A program made the translations under genes and the position numbers. From assembly GCF_036365825.1 (NCBI RefSeq), contig NZ_CP142675.1, forward strand, positions 2,488,501 through 2,552,500: a stretch of 64,000 bases of DNA. Reading direction: 5' to 3'. The notes beneath the pieces were generated by a model. It was given only the letters and a program-made list of their open reading frames with translations, had not been told where the DNA came from and did not search any database. The stretch is from Qipengyuania sp. HL-TH1 (GTDB taxonomy: Bacteria; Pseudomonadota; Alphaproteobacteria; Sphingomonadales; Sphingomonadaceae). This document shows positions 18,654 through 28,463 of this stretch, in pieces; the first letter of the stretch is position 1; each line of letters starts with the position of its first letter.

Positions 18654-19793
18654 ATGCCGATGAACCGCGTATGCGAAATGACGGGGGCCGAGTTCCCGCT
18701 ATTCGCCTTCAGTCACTGCCGCGATGTCGTTGCCGCAGTCAGCAAGGCGGGGGGCTTCGGCGTACTCGGTGCGACGCGGTTCAGCCCCGACCAGCTCGAG
18801 GAAGAACTCGCCTGGATCGATGCGCATGTCGATGGCGCCCCCTACGGCGTTGACGTCCTCGTCCCCGAAGTCGTCGACCCGCGTGTCCGCGAACTGGCCG
18901 ACAACAAGAGCCGGGCCGCGATGATCGACCCGTCCTACCAGGGCTTCGTCAATTCGGTGCTGGGCGAATATGGCATCGCCCCCGAAGCGGACCTGCCGAT
19001 CCTGCGCGAACGAATGGGCATCACGCCCGAAAACGGGCTCGCGCTGATGGAAGTCGCCTTCCGCCATCCGATCAGGCTGATCGCCAATGCGCTGGGCATC
19101 GCCCCGCCCGCGATGATCGAGGAAGGCAAGCAGCGCGGCGTGCCCGTATCGGCGCTGGTCGGCGCCAAGGAACACGCGATCCGCCAGGCCGAGGCCGGAG
19201 TCGACATCATCGTGGCGCAGGGCACCGAAGCGGGTGGGCACTGCGGCGAAGTCTCGACATTGGTGCTGATCCCAGAGGTCGTCCGCGAACTGGCGCGCGC
19301 GGGCCACGATATTCCGGTGCTGGCCGCGGGCGGGATCATGACCGGCGGACAGATGGCGGGGATGATGGCGGCAGGCGCGCAAGGCGCCTGGACCGGATCG
19401 ATCTGGCTCGCCACGCCCGAAGCCGAAACCAGCGACGCGTTCCGCGAGAAGATGGTCGCCGCGCGCAGCCGCGATACGGTGCGTTCGCGCAGCCGCACCG
19501 GCAAGCCTGCGCGCCAGCTCGGGACGCCGTGGCACGCCGCCTGGGATGCCCCCGAAGGGCCGGGCACCTTGCCGATGCCGCTGATGGGCATGGTCTCCGA
19601 ACCCGCCTTCGCGCGGATCGAGCGCGAGGCAGCCGCGGGCAATGCAGGCGCGCGTGAACTGGTCAGCTATTTCGTCGGCCAGGGGGTCGGGTTGGTCGAG
19701 CAGGTGCGTTCGAGCCGGCAGGTGGTGCAGGATTTTCGCGAGGAGTTTATCGACGCGGTAAGCGGGCTGATGGCGGCGATGGACACGCAGTGA
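18654..19793 (+). CDS. Nitronate monooxygenase / NPD-family FMN enzyme
   Basis: 379 residues forming a TIM barrel of the 2-nitropropane dioxygenase family. Landmarks are the N-terminal GAEFPLFAFSHCRDVVAAVSKAGGFGVLG segment, VPVSALVGAKEHA, the GTEAGGHCG motif that holds the catalytic His (around residue 196), and the FMN phosphate-binding VLAAGGIMTGGQMAGMMAAGAQGAWTGS region. The family oxidises alkyl nitronates such as propionate-3-nitronate; some members are enoyl reductases or of unknown use. The ATG at 18654 has GAGGAGA upstream. The CoA-transferase gene follows within 40 bases, so the two may act on the same acyl substrate; this is inference. Confidence 0.88.
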   Translation: MPMNRVCEMTGAEFPLFAFSHCRDVVAAVSKAGGFGVLGATRFSPDQLEEELAWIDAHVDGAPYGVDVLVPEVVDPRVRELADNKSRAAMIDPSYQGFVNSVLGEYGIAPEADLPILRERMGITPENGLALMEVAFRHPIRLIANALGIAPPAMIEEGKQRGVPVSALVGAKEHAIRQAEAGVDIIVAQGTEAGGHCGEVSTLVLIPEVVRELARAGHDIPVLAAGGIMTGGQMAGMMAAGAQGAWTGSIWLATPEAETSDAFREKMVAARSRDTVRSRSRTGKPARQLGTPWHAAWDAPEGPGTLPMPLMGMVSEPAFARIEREAAAGNAGARELVSYFVGQGVGLVEQVRSSRQVVQDFREEFIDAVSGLMAAMDTQ

Positions 19794-19830
19794 CTTGACC
19801 GCGGGGTCAGGGCTGCGCAAGCCGCGGGCC

Positions 19831-20970
19831 ATGTGGCTCGATCAACCGCGCAACCCGCAGGCTCCTCTCGCCGGACTGAAGGTCCTCGAACTCGCGCGCG
19901 TCCTGGCAGGGCCGTGGGCCGGACAGATTCTCGCCGATCTCGGCGCGGATGTAATCAAGGTCGAAAGCCCCGAGGGGGACGGGACGCGGCTATGGGGGCC
20001 GCCATGGATCGAACGCGAGAATGGCGAGCGTGAAGCCGCCTATTACCATGCCACCAATCGCGGGAAGCGCTCGATCGTCGCCGATTTCAGGGACGAGCAG
20101 GATCTTGCGCGAGTGCGCGATCTCGCCGCTTCGGCCGATGTGGTGCTCGAAAATTTCAAGACCGGGACGCTGGCCAAATTCGGGCTCGATTACGCCAGCC
20201 TTGCGGCGGCCAACCAGCGCCTCGTTTATTGCTCGATCACCGGTTTCGGCCAGACGGGGCCGCGCGCGCATGAGGCGGGGTACGATTTCGTCGTCCAGGC
20301 GATGAGCGGCTTCATGGCGCTGACCGGCGAACCTGCGGGCCAGCCGATGAAGATGGGTATTTCGATCTCGGACCTGACCTGCGGGCTCTATGCCGTCATC
20401 GGCATCCAGGCCGCGCTGGCGATGCGCGAACGCACCGGGCGCGGCCAGCATGTCGATATGGCGCTGCTCGATTGTTCGGTCGGCCTGCTCGCCAGCCAGG
20501 CGACGCATTTCTTCACTACTGGCGAGAACCCGCCACGGATGGGCAATGAGCATGCGCAGGTGAGCGCCTATGGCGTCTTCCCCGTGGCCGATGGCGAAGT
20601 GGTGCTGGCGCCCGCCAATGACGGGCTGTTCCGGCGGCTGCTGGCGCTATTGGGGCGCGACGACCTGCTGGGCGACGCGCGCTTCGCCACCAATGAAAGC
20701 CGCCTCGCCAACCGCGCCGAACTCGACGCAATGATCGCCGACGAGACGCGCAAGTGGGAACTCACGGAATTGCTCGGCGCATGCGGCGAAGCGGGAATTC
20801 CCGCCGGGCCGATCAATCCGATCGACGCGGTGTTCGCCGATCCGCAAGTGCGCGCCCGCGGCATGCGGATAGAACTCGACGGCATTGCAGGGGTGCGCAG
20901 CCCGTTCACCTTCTCCCAAGCCGAACTCGCGCTCGACCACCCCAGCCCGCGCAAGGGCGAACACGGCTAG
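19831..20970 (+). CDS. CaiB/BaiF family III CoA-transferase
   Basis: 379 residues, the usual length. Seen are the N-terminal LAGLKVLELARVLAGPWAGQILADLGADVIKVE signature, RGKRSIVADF, the GYDFVVQAMSG segment that includes the catalytic Asp of the family, and the QHVDMALLDCSVGLLA region. These enzymes move CoA between carboxylic acids in the cytosol. The ATG at 19831 is chosen because it sits 15 residues or so before the signature; a TTG frame start 12 codons earlier directly abuts the upstream stop. It follows the nitronate-monooxygenase-like gene and is convergent with metK. Confidence 0.9.
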   Translation: MWLDQPRNPQAPLAGLKVLELARVLAGPWAGQILADLGADVIKVESPEGDGTRLWGPPWIERENGEREAAYYHATNRGKRSIVADFRDEQDLARVRDLAASADVVLENFKTGTLAKFGLDYASLAAANQRLVYCSITGFGQTGPRAHEAGYDFVVQAMSGFMALTGEPAGQPMKMGISISDLTCGLYAVIGIQAALAMRERTGRGQHVDMALLDCSVGLLASQATHFFTTGENPPRMGNEHAQVSAYGVFPVADGEVVLAPANDGLFRRLLALLGRDDLLGDARFATNESRLANRAELDAMIADETRKWELTELLGACGEAGIPAGPINPIDAVFADPQVRARGMRIELDGIAGVRSPFTFSQAELALDHPSPRKGEHG

Positions 20971-21035
20971 CGCACCGGCCGCGTTCGAAATCCGTAATGG
21001 CAGAGCGGGTAGGCGATCCTGCTCGCCCGACCGGG

Positions 21036-22274
21036 TCAGGCGAGCGCCGCCTTGAGATCTTCGACCAGATCGGTCCGTTCCCACGGGAAGAACGCGCCTT
21101 CGGCCTGGCGCCCGAAATGGCCATAAGCGGCGCTCTTGCGGTAGATCGGCTGGTTGAGGCCGAGATGCGTGCGGATCCCGCGCGGGGTCAGTCCGCCGAG
21201 CTTTTCGATCCCGCGGATGGCATCCTCGAGCGCTTCGTCGGTCACTCCCGCGGCGCTGGTGCCGTGCGTGTCGACATAGAGCGACAGCGGCTGCGACACG
21301 CCGATCGCATAGGCCAGCTGGATGGTGCAGCGCCGGGCGAGGCCTGCCGCGACGATGTTCTTGGCGAGGTAGCGGGTGATATAAGCGGCCGAGCGATCGA
21401 CCTTGGTCGGGTCCTTGCCGCTGAACGCGCCGCCACCATGCGGCGCGGCGCCGCCATAGGTATCGACGATGATCTTGCGCCCCGTCAGCCCTGCGTCGCC
21501 ATCGGGGCCCCCGATCTCGAACGCCCCCGTGGGGTTGATATGCCATTGTGTATCATCATCGATCCAACCTTCGGGCAGCAGCTCGGTGACGACGCCTTTT
21601 ACATAGGCCTTGAGCTCGGCTTCCTTGGCTCCCTCGTGATAGCCCTTGGCGTGCTGGGTGGAGACAACCACCGCAGTGCAGGCCACCGGCGTGCCGTTTT
21701 CATAGCGCAGTGTGACCTGGCTCTTGGCATCGGGTTCAAGGAAAGGCGCCGCGCCGCTCTTGCGATCCGCCGCCAGCCGTTCGAGGATCTTGTGGCTGTA
21801 GTCGATCGTCGCCGGCATGAGGTCGGGGGTCTCGTCGCAGGCAAAGCCGAACATGATGCCCTGGTCGCCCGCGCCTTCGTCCTTATTGCCATTGGCATCG
21901 ACGCCCTGCGCGATTTCGGCGGACTGGCCATGCAGGTGGTTTTCGAAGGTCAGCGTCTTCCAGTGGAAGCCGTCCTGTTCATAGCCGATTTCGCGCACCG
22001 TACGGCGCACGGCCTTCTCGATTTCTTCCTTTGCGCCCGGCGCCCAGCCCGCGTTTTCGGCCCAGTCGAGGTTCTTCGCATCATACATCGGCGCACAGCG
22101 GATTTCACCCGAGAGGATGACGCGCTGCGTCGTGGTCATGGTTTCGCAGGCAACCCGCGCCTCGGGATCCTTGGCCAGCATCAGATCGACGATGGCATCG
22201 GAAATCTGGTCGGAAACCTTGTCCGGATGGCCTTCCGAAACGCTCTCGGAAGTGAAGAGGAAACTGGCGCGCAT
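21036..22274 (-). CDS. metK: S-adenosylmethionine synthase
   Basis: 412 residues, full length. It makes S-adenosylmethionine from ATP and methionine. Signatures are [22 protein letters not shown] at the start, the ATP-binding [15 protein letters not shown] hexa-motif, the P-loop-like [19 protein letters not shown], and the C-terminal region PFFPWE-like FFPWERTD. The ATG at 22274 begins the family's conserved N-terminus. There is no clear ribosome-binding site; the leader carries a perfect palindrome that overlaps the stop codon of lnt. It lies 30 bases downstream of lnt on the same strand. Confidence 0.97.
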   Translation of the reverse strand: MRASFLFTSESVSEGHPDKVSDQISDAIVDLMLAKDPEARVACETMTTTQRVILSGEIRCAPMYDAKNLDWAENAGWAPGAKEEIEKAVRRTVREIGYEQDGFHWKTLTFENHLHGQSAEIAQGVDANGNKDEGAGDQGIMFGFACDETPDLMPATIDYSHKILERLAADRKSGAAPFLEPDAKSQVTLRYENGTPVACTAVVVSTQHAKGYHEGAKEAELKAYVKGVVTELLPEGWIDDDTQWHINPTGAFEIGGPDGDAGLTGRKIIVDTYGGAAPHGGGAFSGKDPTKVDRSAAYITRYLAKNIVAAGLARRCTIQLAYAIGVSQPLSLYVDTHGTSAAGVTDEALEDAIRGIEKLGGLTPRGIRTHLGLNQPIYRKSAAYGHFGRQAEGAFFPWERTDLVEDLKAALA

Positions 22275-22292
22275 GAAGGTCGAATTCCCGAT

Positions 22293-22308
22293 ATAAAGAA
22301 ATCTTTAT
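22293..22308. promoter_or_regulatory. Palindrome in the metK leader, candidate operator
   Basis: ATAAAGAAATCTTTAT is a 7-bp inverted repeat with a two-base centre, 19 bases upstream of the metK start codon and overlapping the lnt stop codon. Its position and AT-rich symmetry fit an operator. In several proteobacteria ArsR-type SahR regulators control metK and related genes through AT-rich palindromes; whether this is such a site was not checked. Confidence 0.5.
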
Positions 22309-23900
22309 GTGTTCTTTGCGGGGTAGCCTCCCGAACGACGCATGGCAACCAGCGATAGCGTCAGCAGGGCGATCGCCCAGAGCAGCGTGAGCCAGTGACC
22401 CATCCGCGCAAACCAAGTGGGCGCATGCGGCGGGGGGACGAGCGTATCGATCCGGTCGGCGACATTGCGTCCGATATGTTCGCGTACCACACCGCGCGCA
22501 TCGATGACCGCGCTGATCCCCGTGGTGGTCGAGCGCAGCACGGGCAGGCCTTCCTCGGCCGCGCGCATCCGCGCTTGCGCCAGATGCTGCGGCGGGCCCC
22601 ACATGCCGAACCAGCCGTCATTCGAGGGATTGAAGATGTAATCGGGCCGGTTCGCCCGGTCGACGGTCTCGCCCGAGAAGACGATCTCGTAGCAAATCTG
22701 CATGCCCGCGGTACCGTGATCGCCCAGATCGTAGCTTTGCGGTCCCGGGCCCGGAATGAAATCGAGCGTGCCTGCAACCAGCCGCGACAGGCCCAGCGGT
22801 TCGAGCCATGTGCGCAGTGGCAGATATTCGCCATAGGGCACCAGATGCGCCTTGGCATAGCGCGCACCCAGCCGTCCCGCGGGGTCGATCGAGGTGATGG
22901 CGTTATAGGCGCCCACCGCGCGCTCGCGCCCGTCGACCGTAGCAATTTCCAGATCGACCACGCCGGTCAGCAGCAGGCTGCCCTCGCCGATCGTCTGGCC
23001 GATGCGCGCGCGGGCGAAGGCAGGATCGCCGGCTGCGGTCATCTGGGTGTAATAGCGCTGCGGATAGCCATCGCGCAGGTAATCGGGGATGCCGCTTTCG
23101 GGCCACAGGACGAGGCGGTGGCTTTGCGGTTTCAGCGGCCTGCTCAGCCGCGCGGTGCGCTGGAATTGTTCCTCGAACCGCGAGGCGTCGTTAATCTCGT
23201 CCTGCCCGAGATTGGGCTGGACCAGCGTCAGCGGCAGCGTGCCCTCGCGCCCCGCACCGGCGGGCAGGTAGAGCAGCGCGGCAAGCGCGACGGTGGCGAG
23301 CCCTAAACCTGTCCAGCGGCGGTTGCGCACGAAATCTGCGAGCAGGATGGCGAACCCCGCGGTAAGACCCGACAGCGCATAGCTGCCGACGAAGGGCAGC
23401 GCCATCGCCAGACCCGGCCGGTCCCACGGGCCCAGCAGCATCATCGACAGCGGTCCCCAGGCATATCCGCTGAAGACCCAGCTACGGAACCACTCGGCGG
23501 CAATCCACATCGCGGCAAAGGCCAGCGCAAAAGCGAACAGGCTGCCACGCCGCGCCACCAGCCACGCGGCGCAGGTCGCCAGCGCGGGCCATAGCGCGAG
23601 GTAGAGCGAGACCAGGGGCACCGCCGCCCAGCCGAGGACGGCGGGCATTTCGGCCTGATAGGTGAAGGCAGTCGCGATCCAATTGTTCGCGACCGTGAAA
23701 TGCGCCACGCCGAACAGCCAGCCGGCGAGCAGCGCGCGCTGCCAGCTGGGCATACGCCACGCGAGCCAGCCGAACGCGCCCACTGCGGCGAGGCCGAGCG
23801 GCCACAAATGGAAGGGCTGGAAGCCGAAAGCCGACAACACGCCCAACAGGAGGGCAGCGATGTTCGGGTGGGTGCGGGCCAGGCCGGGGATTCTCTCCAT
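22305..23900 (-). CDS. lnt: Apolipoprotein N-acyltransferase
   Basis: 531 residues. An inner-membrane enzyme that adds the third acyl chain to the N-terminal Cys of lipoproteins, the last maturation step. The first 215 residues hold about six to seven membrane helices; the periplasmic nitrilase-like domain follows (about 220-495) with the catalytic triad Glu268 (WPES), Lys350 (YAKAHLVPYGEY) and Cys403 (QICYE). A final helix lies near 505-522. The FNPSNDGWFG motif of the family is present. It is upstream of metK on the same strand. Several lipoproteins in the window would be its substrates. Confidence 0.96.
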   Translation of the reverse strand: MERIPGLARTHPNIAALLLGVLSAFGFQPFHLWPLGLAAVGAFGWLAWRMPSWQRALLAGWLFGVAHFTVANNWIATAFTYQAEMPAVLGWAAVPLVSLYLALWPALATCAAWLVARRGSLFAFALAFAAMWIAAEWFRSWVFSGYAWGPLSMMLLGPWDRPGLAMALPFVGSYALSGLTAGFAILLADFVRNRRWTGLGLATVALAALLYLPAGAGREGTLPLTLVQPNLGQDEINDASRFEEQFQRTARLSRPLKPQSHRLVLWPESGIPDYLRDGYPQRYYTQMTAAGDPAFARARIGQTIGEGSLLLTGVVDLEIATVDGRERAVGAYNAITSIDPAGRLGARYAKAHLVPYGEYLPLRTWLEPLGLSRLVAGTLDFIPGPGPQSYDLGDHGTAGMQICYEIVFSGETVDRANRPDYIFNPSNDGWFGMWGPPQHLAQARMRAAEEGLPVLRSTTTGISAVIDARGVVREHIGRNVADRIDTLVPPPHAPTWFARMGHWLTLLWAIALLTLSLVAMRRSGGYPAKNT

Positions 23901-23942
23901 CGGCCTGCCCCTTAGATCGTCAGGTCAGCGGTGCAAGCGCGA

Positions 23943-24638
23943 TCAGCCGACCGCACTCACTTCGCTGTCGTCTTCCTGCTTGCGCTTGCGCCGACGCGGG
24001 GCGGGCTTGGCATCCCCATCGGCGTCATTCGCGCCGATCGAGGGCGGCAGGACCGTCGCATCGATTTCGCCTTCGCTGCCGGGTGTGCCTTCCTCGTCCT
24101 TCTTCGCCTTGCGCGGAGCGCGGCGCTTCTTGGGCGCTTCGCTTTCTTCCTCGCGCGTGAAGGGATTGTCCGAGGATTCGAAATCATTGGCGTCGCCGTC
24201 ATCGCCAGTGCGCGGCTTGCGCGCCCGCGGTTTGCGATTGCCGTCATCCTGGTCATCGCGGCGGCTCCGCTGACGATTGCCGCCTTCCTGATCGTCGCCG
24301 CGACTGCGCGGACGACGGTTGCTGCGGCGATCGTCGCCGGCATCCTCATCGTCGTCATCGTCCGACTGGTTCTGGCCGCGATCGTCGCCGCGCTTGCCCT
24401 TGGATTCTTCCTGGCGGGCCTTGTTGTCGGCGATCACGCGCAGATAGTGGTCGGCGAACTGCAGGTAGTATTCGGCCTGCACGCGGTCGCCATTGTGCTG
24501 GGCGTCCTGTGCAAGCTTCTTGTACTTGTCGAGCAGCTGCGGGGCATTGCCGCGCGCGCGGCTGTCGATGCGGTTGGCCGAATTGGCGCCGCCCTGATTT
24601 CGGTTACCGCGTCCACGACGACGGTTATTGCGATTCAT
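23943..24638 (-). CDS. DUF4167 domain protein, charged
   Basis: 231 residues. The N-terminal 80 residues match the alphaproteobacterial DUF4167 domain: an Arg/Asn/Gly-rich start (MNRNNRRRGRGNRNQ), then DSRARGNAPQLLDKYKKLAQDAQHNGDRVQAEYYLQFADHYLRVIADNKAR. The remaining part is a low-complexity run of Arg, Asp, Lys and Glu, probably disordered. RNA binding is plausible from the RGG-like start, but the role is unknown. The ATG at 24638 gives the family's usual beginning; the ribosome-binding site is weak. Confidence 0.85.
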   Translation of the reverse strand: MNRNNRRRGRGNRNQGGANSANRIDSRARGNAPQLLDKYKKLAQDAQHNGDRVQAEYYLQFADHYLRVIADNKARQEESKGKRGDDRGQNQSDDDDDEDAGDDRRSNRRPRSRGDDQEGGNRQRSRRDDQDDGNRKPRARKPRTGDDGDANDFESSDNPFTREEESEAPKKRRAPRKAKKDEEGTPGSEGEIDATVLPPSIGANDADGDAKPAPRRRKRKQEDDSEVSAVG

Positions 24639-24673
24639 GTTCAAGGGTAGTTGGTCCTCATACAAAGCGCGGC

Positions 24674-24693
24674 GCGAACCGTATCCGGTTCGC
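24674..24693. promoter_or_regulatory. Stem-loop upstream of the DUF4167 gene
   Basis: A 7-bp stem (GCGAACC with GGTTCGC) and a 6-base loop lie between prmC and the DUF4167 gene. Without a T run on either strand it is not a classic terminator; it may be a leader structure. Confidence 0.35.
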
Positions 24694-24884
24694 AAATGGC
24701 CGCGTGACCCCTTGCGCGCCTGCGCTTGTCGCAGCTCGCGTGCTCCGGTTTGTGCATGGTATGCGTAGCGGTAGGCTGCGCACCGTAACTGCAATGTCGG
24801 AGCTGGAACCGGCGGGGTGGCGTTAGCCGTACACCGCAGGCCTGTGGCCACGATTAAGGGTTCCAATCGACTTTGCCAAGTCTT

Positions 24885-25715
24885 TTATCGCAGGACCAGT
24901 GCGCGCGGGCGTCCCGCCAGATCGCGCCGCAGGGTTACGGCAAAGCCCGATTCGCGCGCAAGCGCGCTGACCGCCGCGTCCTGCGTGGCCCCGATCTCGA
25001 GTACTGCGACCCCGCCAGGCAGCAGCAACTGGACAAGTTGCGGAATGATCACGCGATAATCGTCCAGCCCGGCAGGCCCGGCGAAAAGCGCGGAGGCCGG
25101 CTCGAAGTCGCGCACATCGGGATCGAGCTCGGCATCCGCCTCGACATAGGGCGGGTTGCACAGGACCAGGCCGAACTGGCCCAGCCCCTCGTTCCAGCCG
25201 GGCATGGTCCAGTCGGCGGTCAGCAGGCGCACCTGCTGCGACAGCCCGATCGCAGCCGCGTTTTCCGCCGCCACCGCGATGGCAGCCGCGCTGCGGTCGA
25301 TGCCCACCCCTTCGCCGCCCCGTTCCGCCAACAGCGTCAGGAGCAGCGCGCCGGTGCCGGTGCCCATGTCGAGCACACGGCCCGGCCCGGTGCCTGCTTC
25401 AAGCGCGGCCTCGACCACCGCCTCGCTGTCCGAGCGCGGGATCAGGGTGTCGCGGGTGACGCGGAATTCGCGACCGTAGAATTCCTGGTGCCCGAGGATA
25501 TAGGCGACGGGTTCATGCGCGGCACGGCGGTCGAGCAGATCGTCGATGCCGGCGGGCGCGCCCTCGCCCATGCGCTGCAGCAGCATTTGCGAGCGCGATA
25601 CGCCAAGCGCCTGCGCCATGAGCAATTCGGCATCGAGCCGCGGGGTCGGGCTGGTTGCGCCAAGCCGGGTCGCGGCAGCGCGCAGCGCATCGGCGACGGT
25701 CTGTCCGTCGCTCAC
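24885..25715 (-). CDS. prmC: Peptide chain release factor N5-glutamine methyltransferase
   Basis: 276 residues. It methylates the Gln of the GGQ motif in release factors RF1 and RF2, using S-adenosylmethionine. The N-terminal helical substrate domain (about 1-75, with [17 protein letters not shown]) is followed by the methyltransferase fold: [13 protein letters not shown] (SAM site) and the diagnostic NPPY motif in [15 protein letters not shown]. The GTG start overlaps the prfA stop codon (GTGA at 25715-25712), so it is coupled to its own substrate gene, a conserved arrangement. Confidence 0.96.
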   Translation of the reverse strand: MSDGQTVADALRAAATRLGATSPTPRLDAELLMAQALGVSRSQMLLQRMGEGAPAGIDDLLDRRAAHEPVAYILGHQEFYGREFRVTRDTLIPRSDSEAVVEAALEAGTGPGRVLDMGTGTGALLLTLLAERGGEGVGIDRSAAAIAVAAENAAAIGLSQQVRLLTADWTMPGWNEGLGQFGLVLCNPPYVEADAELDPDVRDFEPASALFAGPAGLDDYRVIIPQLVQLLLPGGVAVLEIGATQDAAVSALARESGFAVTLRRDLAGRPRALVLR

Positions 25716-26779
25716 TCGGTCATCGCCGCGAGGCGCTTGGCTTCGTCTTCGGCGATCAGCGCATCGACCAGTTCGCCCAGCCCGGTCCCGGCGAGGATCT
25801 CGGGCAGCTTGTGCAGCGTCAACCCGATCCGGTGGTCGGTCACGCGCCCTTGCGGGAAATTGTAGGTACGGATGCGTTCGGACCGGTCGCCCGAGCCGAC
25901 CATCGCCTTGCGTGCTTCGGCTTCGGCGCCCTCGGTCGCCTCGCGCTGCTGTTCGAACAATCGTGCGCGCAGCACCTGCATCGCCTTCTCGCGGTTCTTG
26001 TGCTGGCTGCGGCCATCTTGGCAGGTGACCACGGTGTTGGTCGGCAGATGGGTGATGCGGATCGCGCTGTCGGTGGTGTTGACGTGCTGCCCGCCCGCGC
26101 CGCTGGCGCGGTAGGTATCGATCTTGAGATCGCCCGCATCGATCTGCACATCGACCTCGTCGGGTTCGGGCAGCACGGCCACGGTTGCCGCGCTGGTATG
26201 GATGCGCCCGCCGCTTTCGGTTTCGGGCACACGCTGTACGCGGTGGACCCCGCTTTCGAACTTGAGCCGTGCAAACACGCCCGTGCCGGCAATATTGGCG
26301 ACGACTTCCTTGAAGCCGCCGACCTCGGACGCGCTCATGCTGACCGGTTCGACCTTCCAGCCCTGCTCGGCGGCGAAGCGTTCGTACATGCGATAGAGAT
26401 CGCCCGCGAACAGCGCCGCCTCGTCGCCGCCAGTGCCCGCGCGGATTTCGAGCATGGCGGGCTTGGCATCGGCGCTGTCGCGGGGAAGCATGGCGATGGC
26501 CAGTTCGCGCTCGGCCTCGGGCAGGCGCTGGCGCAACTCGGCCAGCTCTTCCTCGGCCATCGCTTTCATCTCTGGATCGGCAAGCATCTCCTCGAGGCTG
26601 GCGATCTCCTCGCGCGCCGCCTTTACCTCGGCAGCGACCTTGGCCACCGGTTCGAGTTCGGCATAGTCGCGGCTCGCCTGGACGAAGGCATCGCCCACGA
26701 GCTGGCCCGACGCCATGCGCGCCTCGAGCTCGGCGAAGCGATGGGCGATCTGGTCAAGGCGTTCGGCGGGTATGGTCAT
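25712..26779 (-). CDS. prfA: Peptide chain release factor 1
   Basis: 355 residues. It reads UAA and UAG and triggers hydrolysis of the finished peptide on the ribosome. The GGQ motif is in [17 protein letters not shown]; the PxT-type anticodon region and the domain-1 coiled coil (about 30-95) are in place, as is [24 protein letters not shown] at 26779. prmC overlaps its end by four bases. Confidence 0.96.
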   Translation of the reverse strand: MTIPAERLDQIAHRFAELEARMASGQLVGDAFVQASRDYAELEPVAKVAAEVKAAREEIASLEEMLADPEMKAMAEEELAELRQRLPEAERELAIAMLPRDSADAKPAMLEIRAGTGGDEAALFAGDLYRMYERFAAEQGWKVEPVSMSASEVGGFKEVVANIAGTGVFARLKFESGVHRVQRVPETESGGRIHTSAATVAVLPEPDEVDVQIDAGDLKIDTYRASGAGGQHVNTTDSAIRITHLPTNTVVTCQDGRSQHKNREKAMQVLRARLFEQQREATEGAEAEARKAMVGSGDRSERIRTYNFPQGRVTDHRIGLTLHKLPEILAGTGLGELVDALIAEDEAKRLAAMTE

Positions 26780-27092
26780 GCGTGTTCGGGCGATAGATGG
26801 GCGACAAAGGCGACAGTGTGTCGCCCGCGATTCTTCAGCCTAACCCTTTCTTTCGTAATTGTAATTCTTCAAAGATGCCGGGCGGCGCCTGAGTGGGGAG
26901 CCCCCCGGGGGTCGATCCCGCAGCCTGCATTTAGCGCTGTAGCCAAGGAGGCGCCCTGTAGGAAAGTCTTTCGCTCAGCCGATGATCCGGCGACGAGAAC
27001 CTCCGACGTCATCCCGGACTTGATCCGGGATCGTGCTGTTCTTCCGGCGCACCCGAAGCAGCACCGACCCCGGATCAAGTCCGGGGCGACAG
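26780..27092. other. 313-base intergenic region between hisS and prfA
   Basis: No protein-coding gene is seen. The prfA-proximal side has an 8-bp stem-loop (26799-26806 with 26819-26826), possibly in the prfA leader. The hisS-proximal side has a pair of 24-base inverted repeats, listed separately. The middle is a mixed GC-rich stretch with no recognised motif. Confidence 0.6.
27008..27090. repeat. Intergenic inverted repeat of Sphingomonadales type, after hisS
   Basis: Two 24-base copies (27008-27031 and 27067-27090) are inverted to each other with three differences. Each contains CCCGGACTTGATCCGGG or its complement and can also fold on itself. Repeats built on this kernel recur between genes in many sphingomonad genomes. 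It ends two bases from the hisS stop codon and may stabilise or end the hisS transcript. Confidence 0.75.
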
Positions 27093-28373
27093 CTAGTTCA
27101 GTGATGCAAGCAGGCCTTCCCTGACCGCTCCAAGAATTCGGTCGCCTTCGCCATTGAGGGCCTTCATGCCCACGTCTTCCACACCATTGATGACATTCAA
27201 CGATACAACGACGGCAGGCTCCATTTTGATAGCCTTGTCGTAGCGCTTGCGCGGCGATCCCGTCGCCAACATTTCCGAGGCGAACCCATCCGCCCGGAAG
27301 CTAGCCATGAGTTTTTGCGCGGTGGGAAGCATCTGATCGTTCTCGACGACGAACATGACTACGGGGGTCGCATCACTACGCTCCCCCACCAGCATCGCCA
27401 GCCGCTCGATCCCCGCGGCCCAGCCGACCGCAGGCGTCGGCGCGCCGCCGAGGCTTTCCATCAGCCCGTCATAGCGCCCGCCGCCCAGGATCGTGCTCTG
27501 GCTGCCGAGCTTGCCCGCGGCCTCGCTGCCCTCGTCGGGAATGAATTCGAACGCGGTGTGGCGATAATAGTCGAGCCCGCGGACGAGGCTTTCGGCGCGC
27601 TGCCACTTGACCCCTGCCGCCTCCAGCCCGCTGGTGACCGCGTCGAAGAAGGCGCGCGCATCATCCGACAGGAACTGGTCGATCTTGGGCGCATCGGCGA
27701 CGAAGGCCCGGTCGCGGCGATCCTTGCTGTCGAGGATGCGCAGCGGGTTCTTCTCCAGCCGCTCCTGCGAATCCTCCGACAATTCATCCTTCACGCCAAG
27801 GAAATACTCGACCAGTGCAGCGCGCCAGGCTTCGCGGCTGTCGCCGTCGCCCAGCGTGTTGAGATGCAGCGTCACCCCGGTGATGCCCAGTTCCTTGAGC
27901 AGCTGGTCGGCCATGGCGAGCAGTTCGACATCGGCCTGCGGTTCACCCGCGCCGATGATTTCCGCATCGATCTGGTGGAACTGGCGATAGCGGCCTTTTT
28001 GCGGGCGTTCGTAACGGAACAGAGGGCCATGCGTCGCCAGCTTGACCGGCGCGTGCTGCTGCCACCCGTTCGACAGGAAGGCGCGCGCGATCCCGGCGGT
28101 GAATTCGGGGCGCAGCGTCAGGCTTTCGCCGCCGCGATCGTCGAAGGAGTACATTTCCTTGCTGACCACGTCGGTCGTTTCGCCGATCGCGCGGCTGAAA
28201 ACTTCGGTCTTTTCGAACACGGGCATTTCGACGCGGCGGAAGCGATAGAGCTTGCGCACGCGCTCGAAGGTTTCGACCACGAATGCGAATGCCTCGGCGT
28301 CGGCGCCGAAAATGTCCTGCGTGCCGCGGATTGCCTGGGGTGTCTTTGCCATGGTGCGCGCGATTAGGGCCAT
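27093..28373 (-). CDS. hisS: Histidine--tRNA ligase
   Basis: 426 residues. A class II aminoacyl-tRNA synthetase that charges tRNA-His. Motif 2 is in [23 protein letters not shown]; the histidine-specific [15 protein letters not shown] segment and motif 3 ([12 protein letters not shown]) are present; the C-terminal anticodon-binding domain ends the protein. ATG at 28373 is chosen for its strong GGAAGGGGG upstream. An ATG at 28352 (MAKTPQ) matches the more common family start and is the alternative. It is divergent from ppa with about 90 bases between. Confidence 0.96.
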   Translation of the reverse strand: MALIARTMAKTPQAIRGTQDIFGADAEAFAFVVETFERVRKLYRFRRVEMPVFEKTEVFSRAIGETTDVVSKEMYSFDDRGGESLTLRPEFTAGIARAFLSNGWQQHAPVKLATHGPLFRYERPQKGRYRQFHQIDAEIIGAGEPQADVELLAMADQLLKELGITGVTLHLNTLGDGDSREAWRAALVEYFLGVKDELSEDSQERLEKNPLRILDSKDRRDRAFVADAPKIDQFLSDDARAFFDAVTSGLEAAGVKWQRAESLVRGLDYYRHTAFEFIPDEGSEAAGKLGSQSTILGGGRYDGLMESLGGAPTPAVGWAAGIERLAMLVGERSDATPVVMFVVENDQMLPTAQKLMASFRADGFASEMLATGSPRKRYDKAIKMEPAVVVSLNVINGVEDVGMKALNGEGDRILGAVREGLLASLN

Positions 28374-28463
28374 CGTCCCCCTTCCGCAATGCTTCACAAG
28401 CCGCTATCGGCGCCGCGAAGTCTTTCCGGGAGAGGGGCTGACCGCAAAGAGAGAAGACACACA

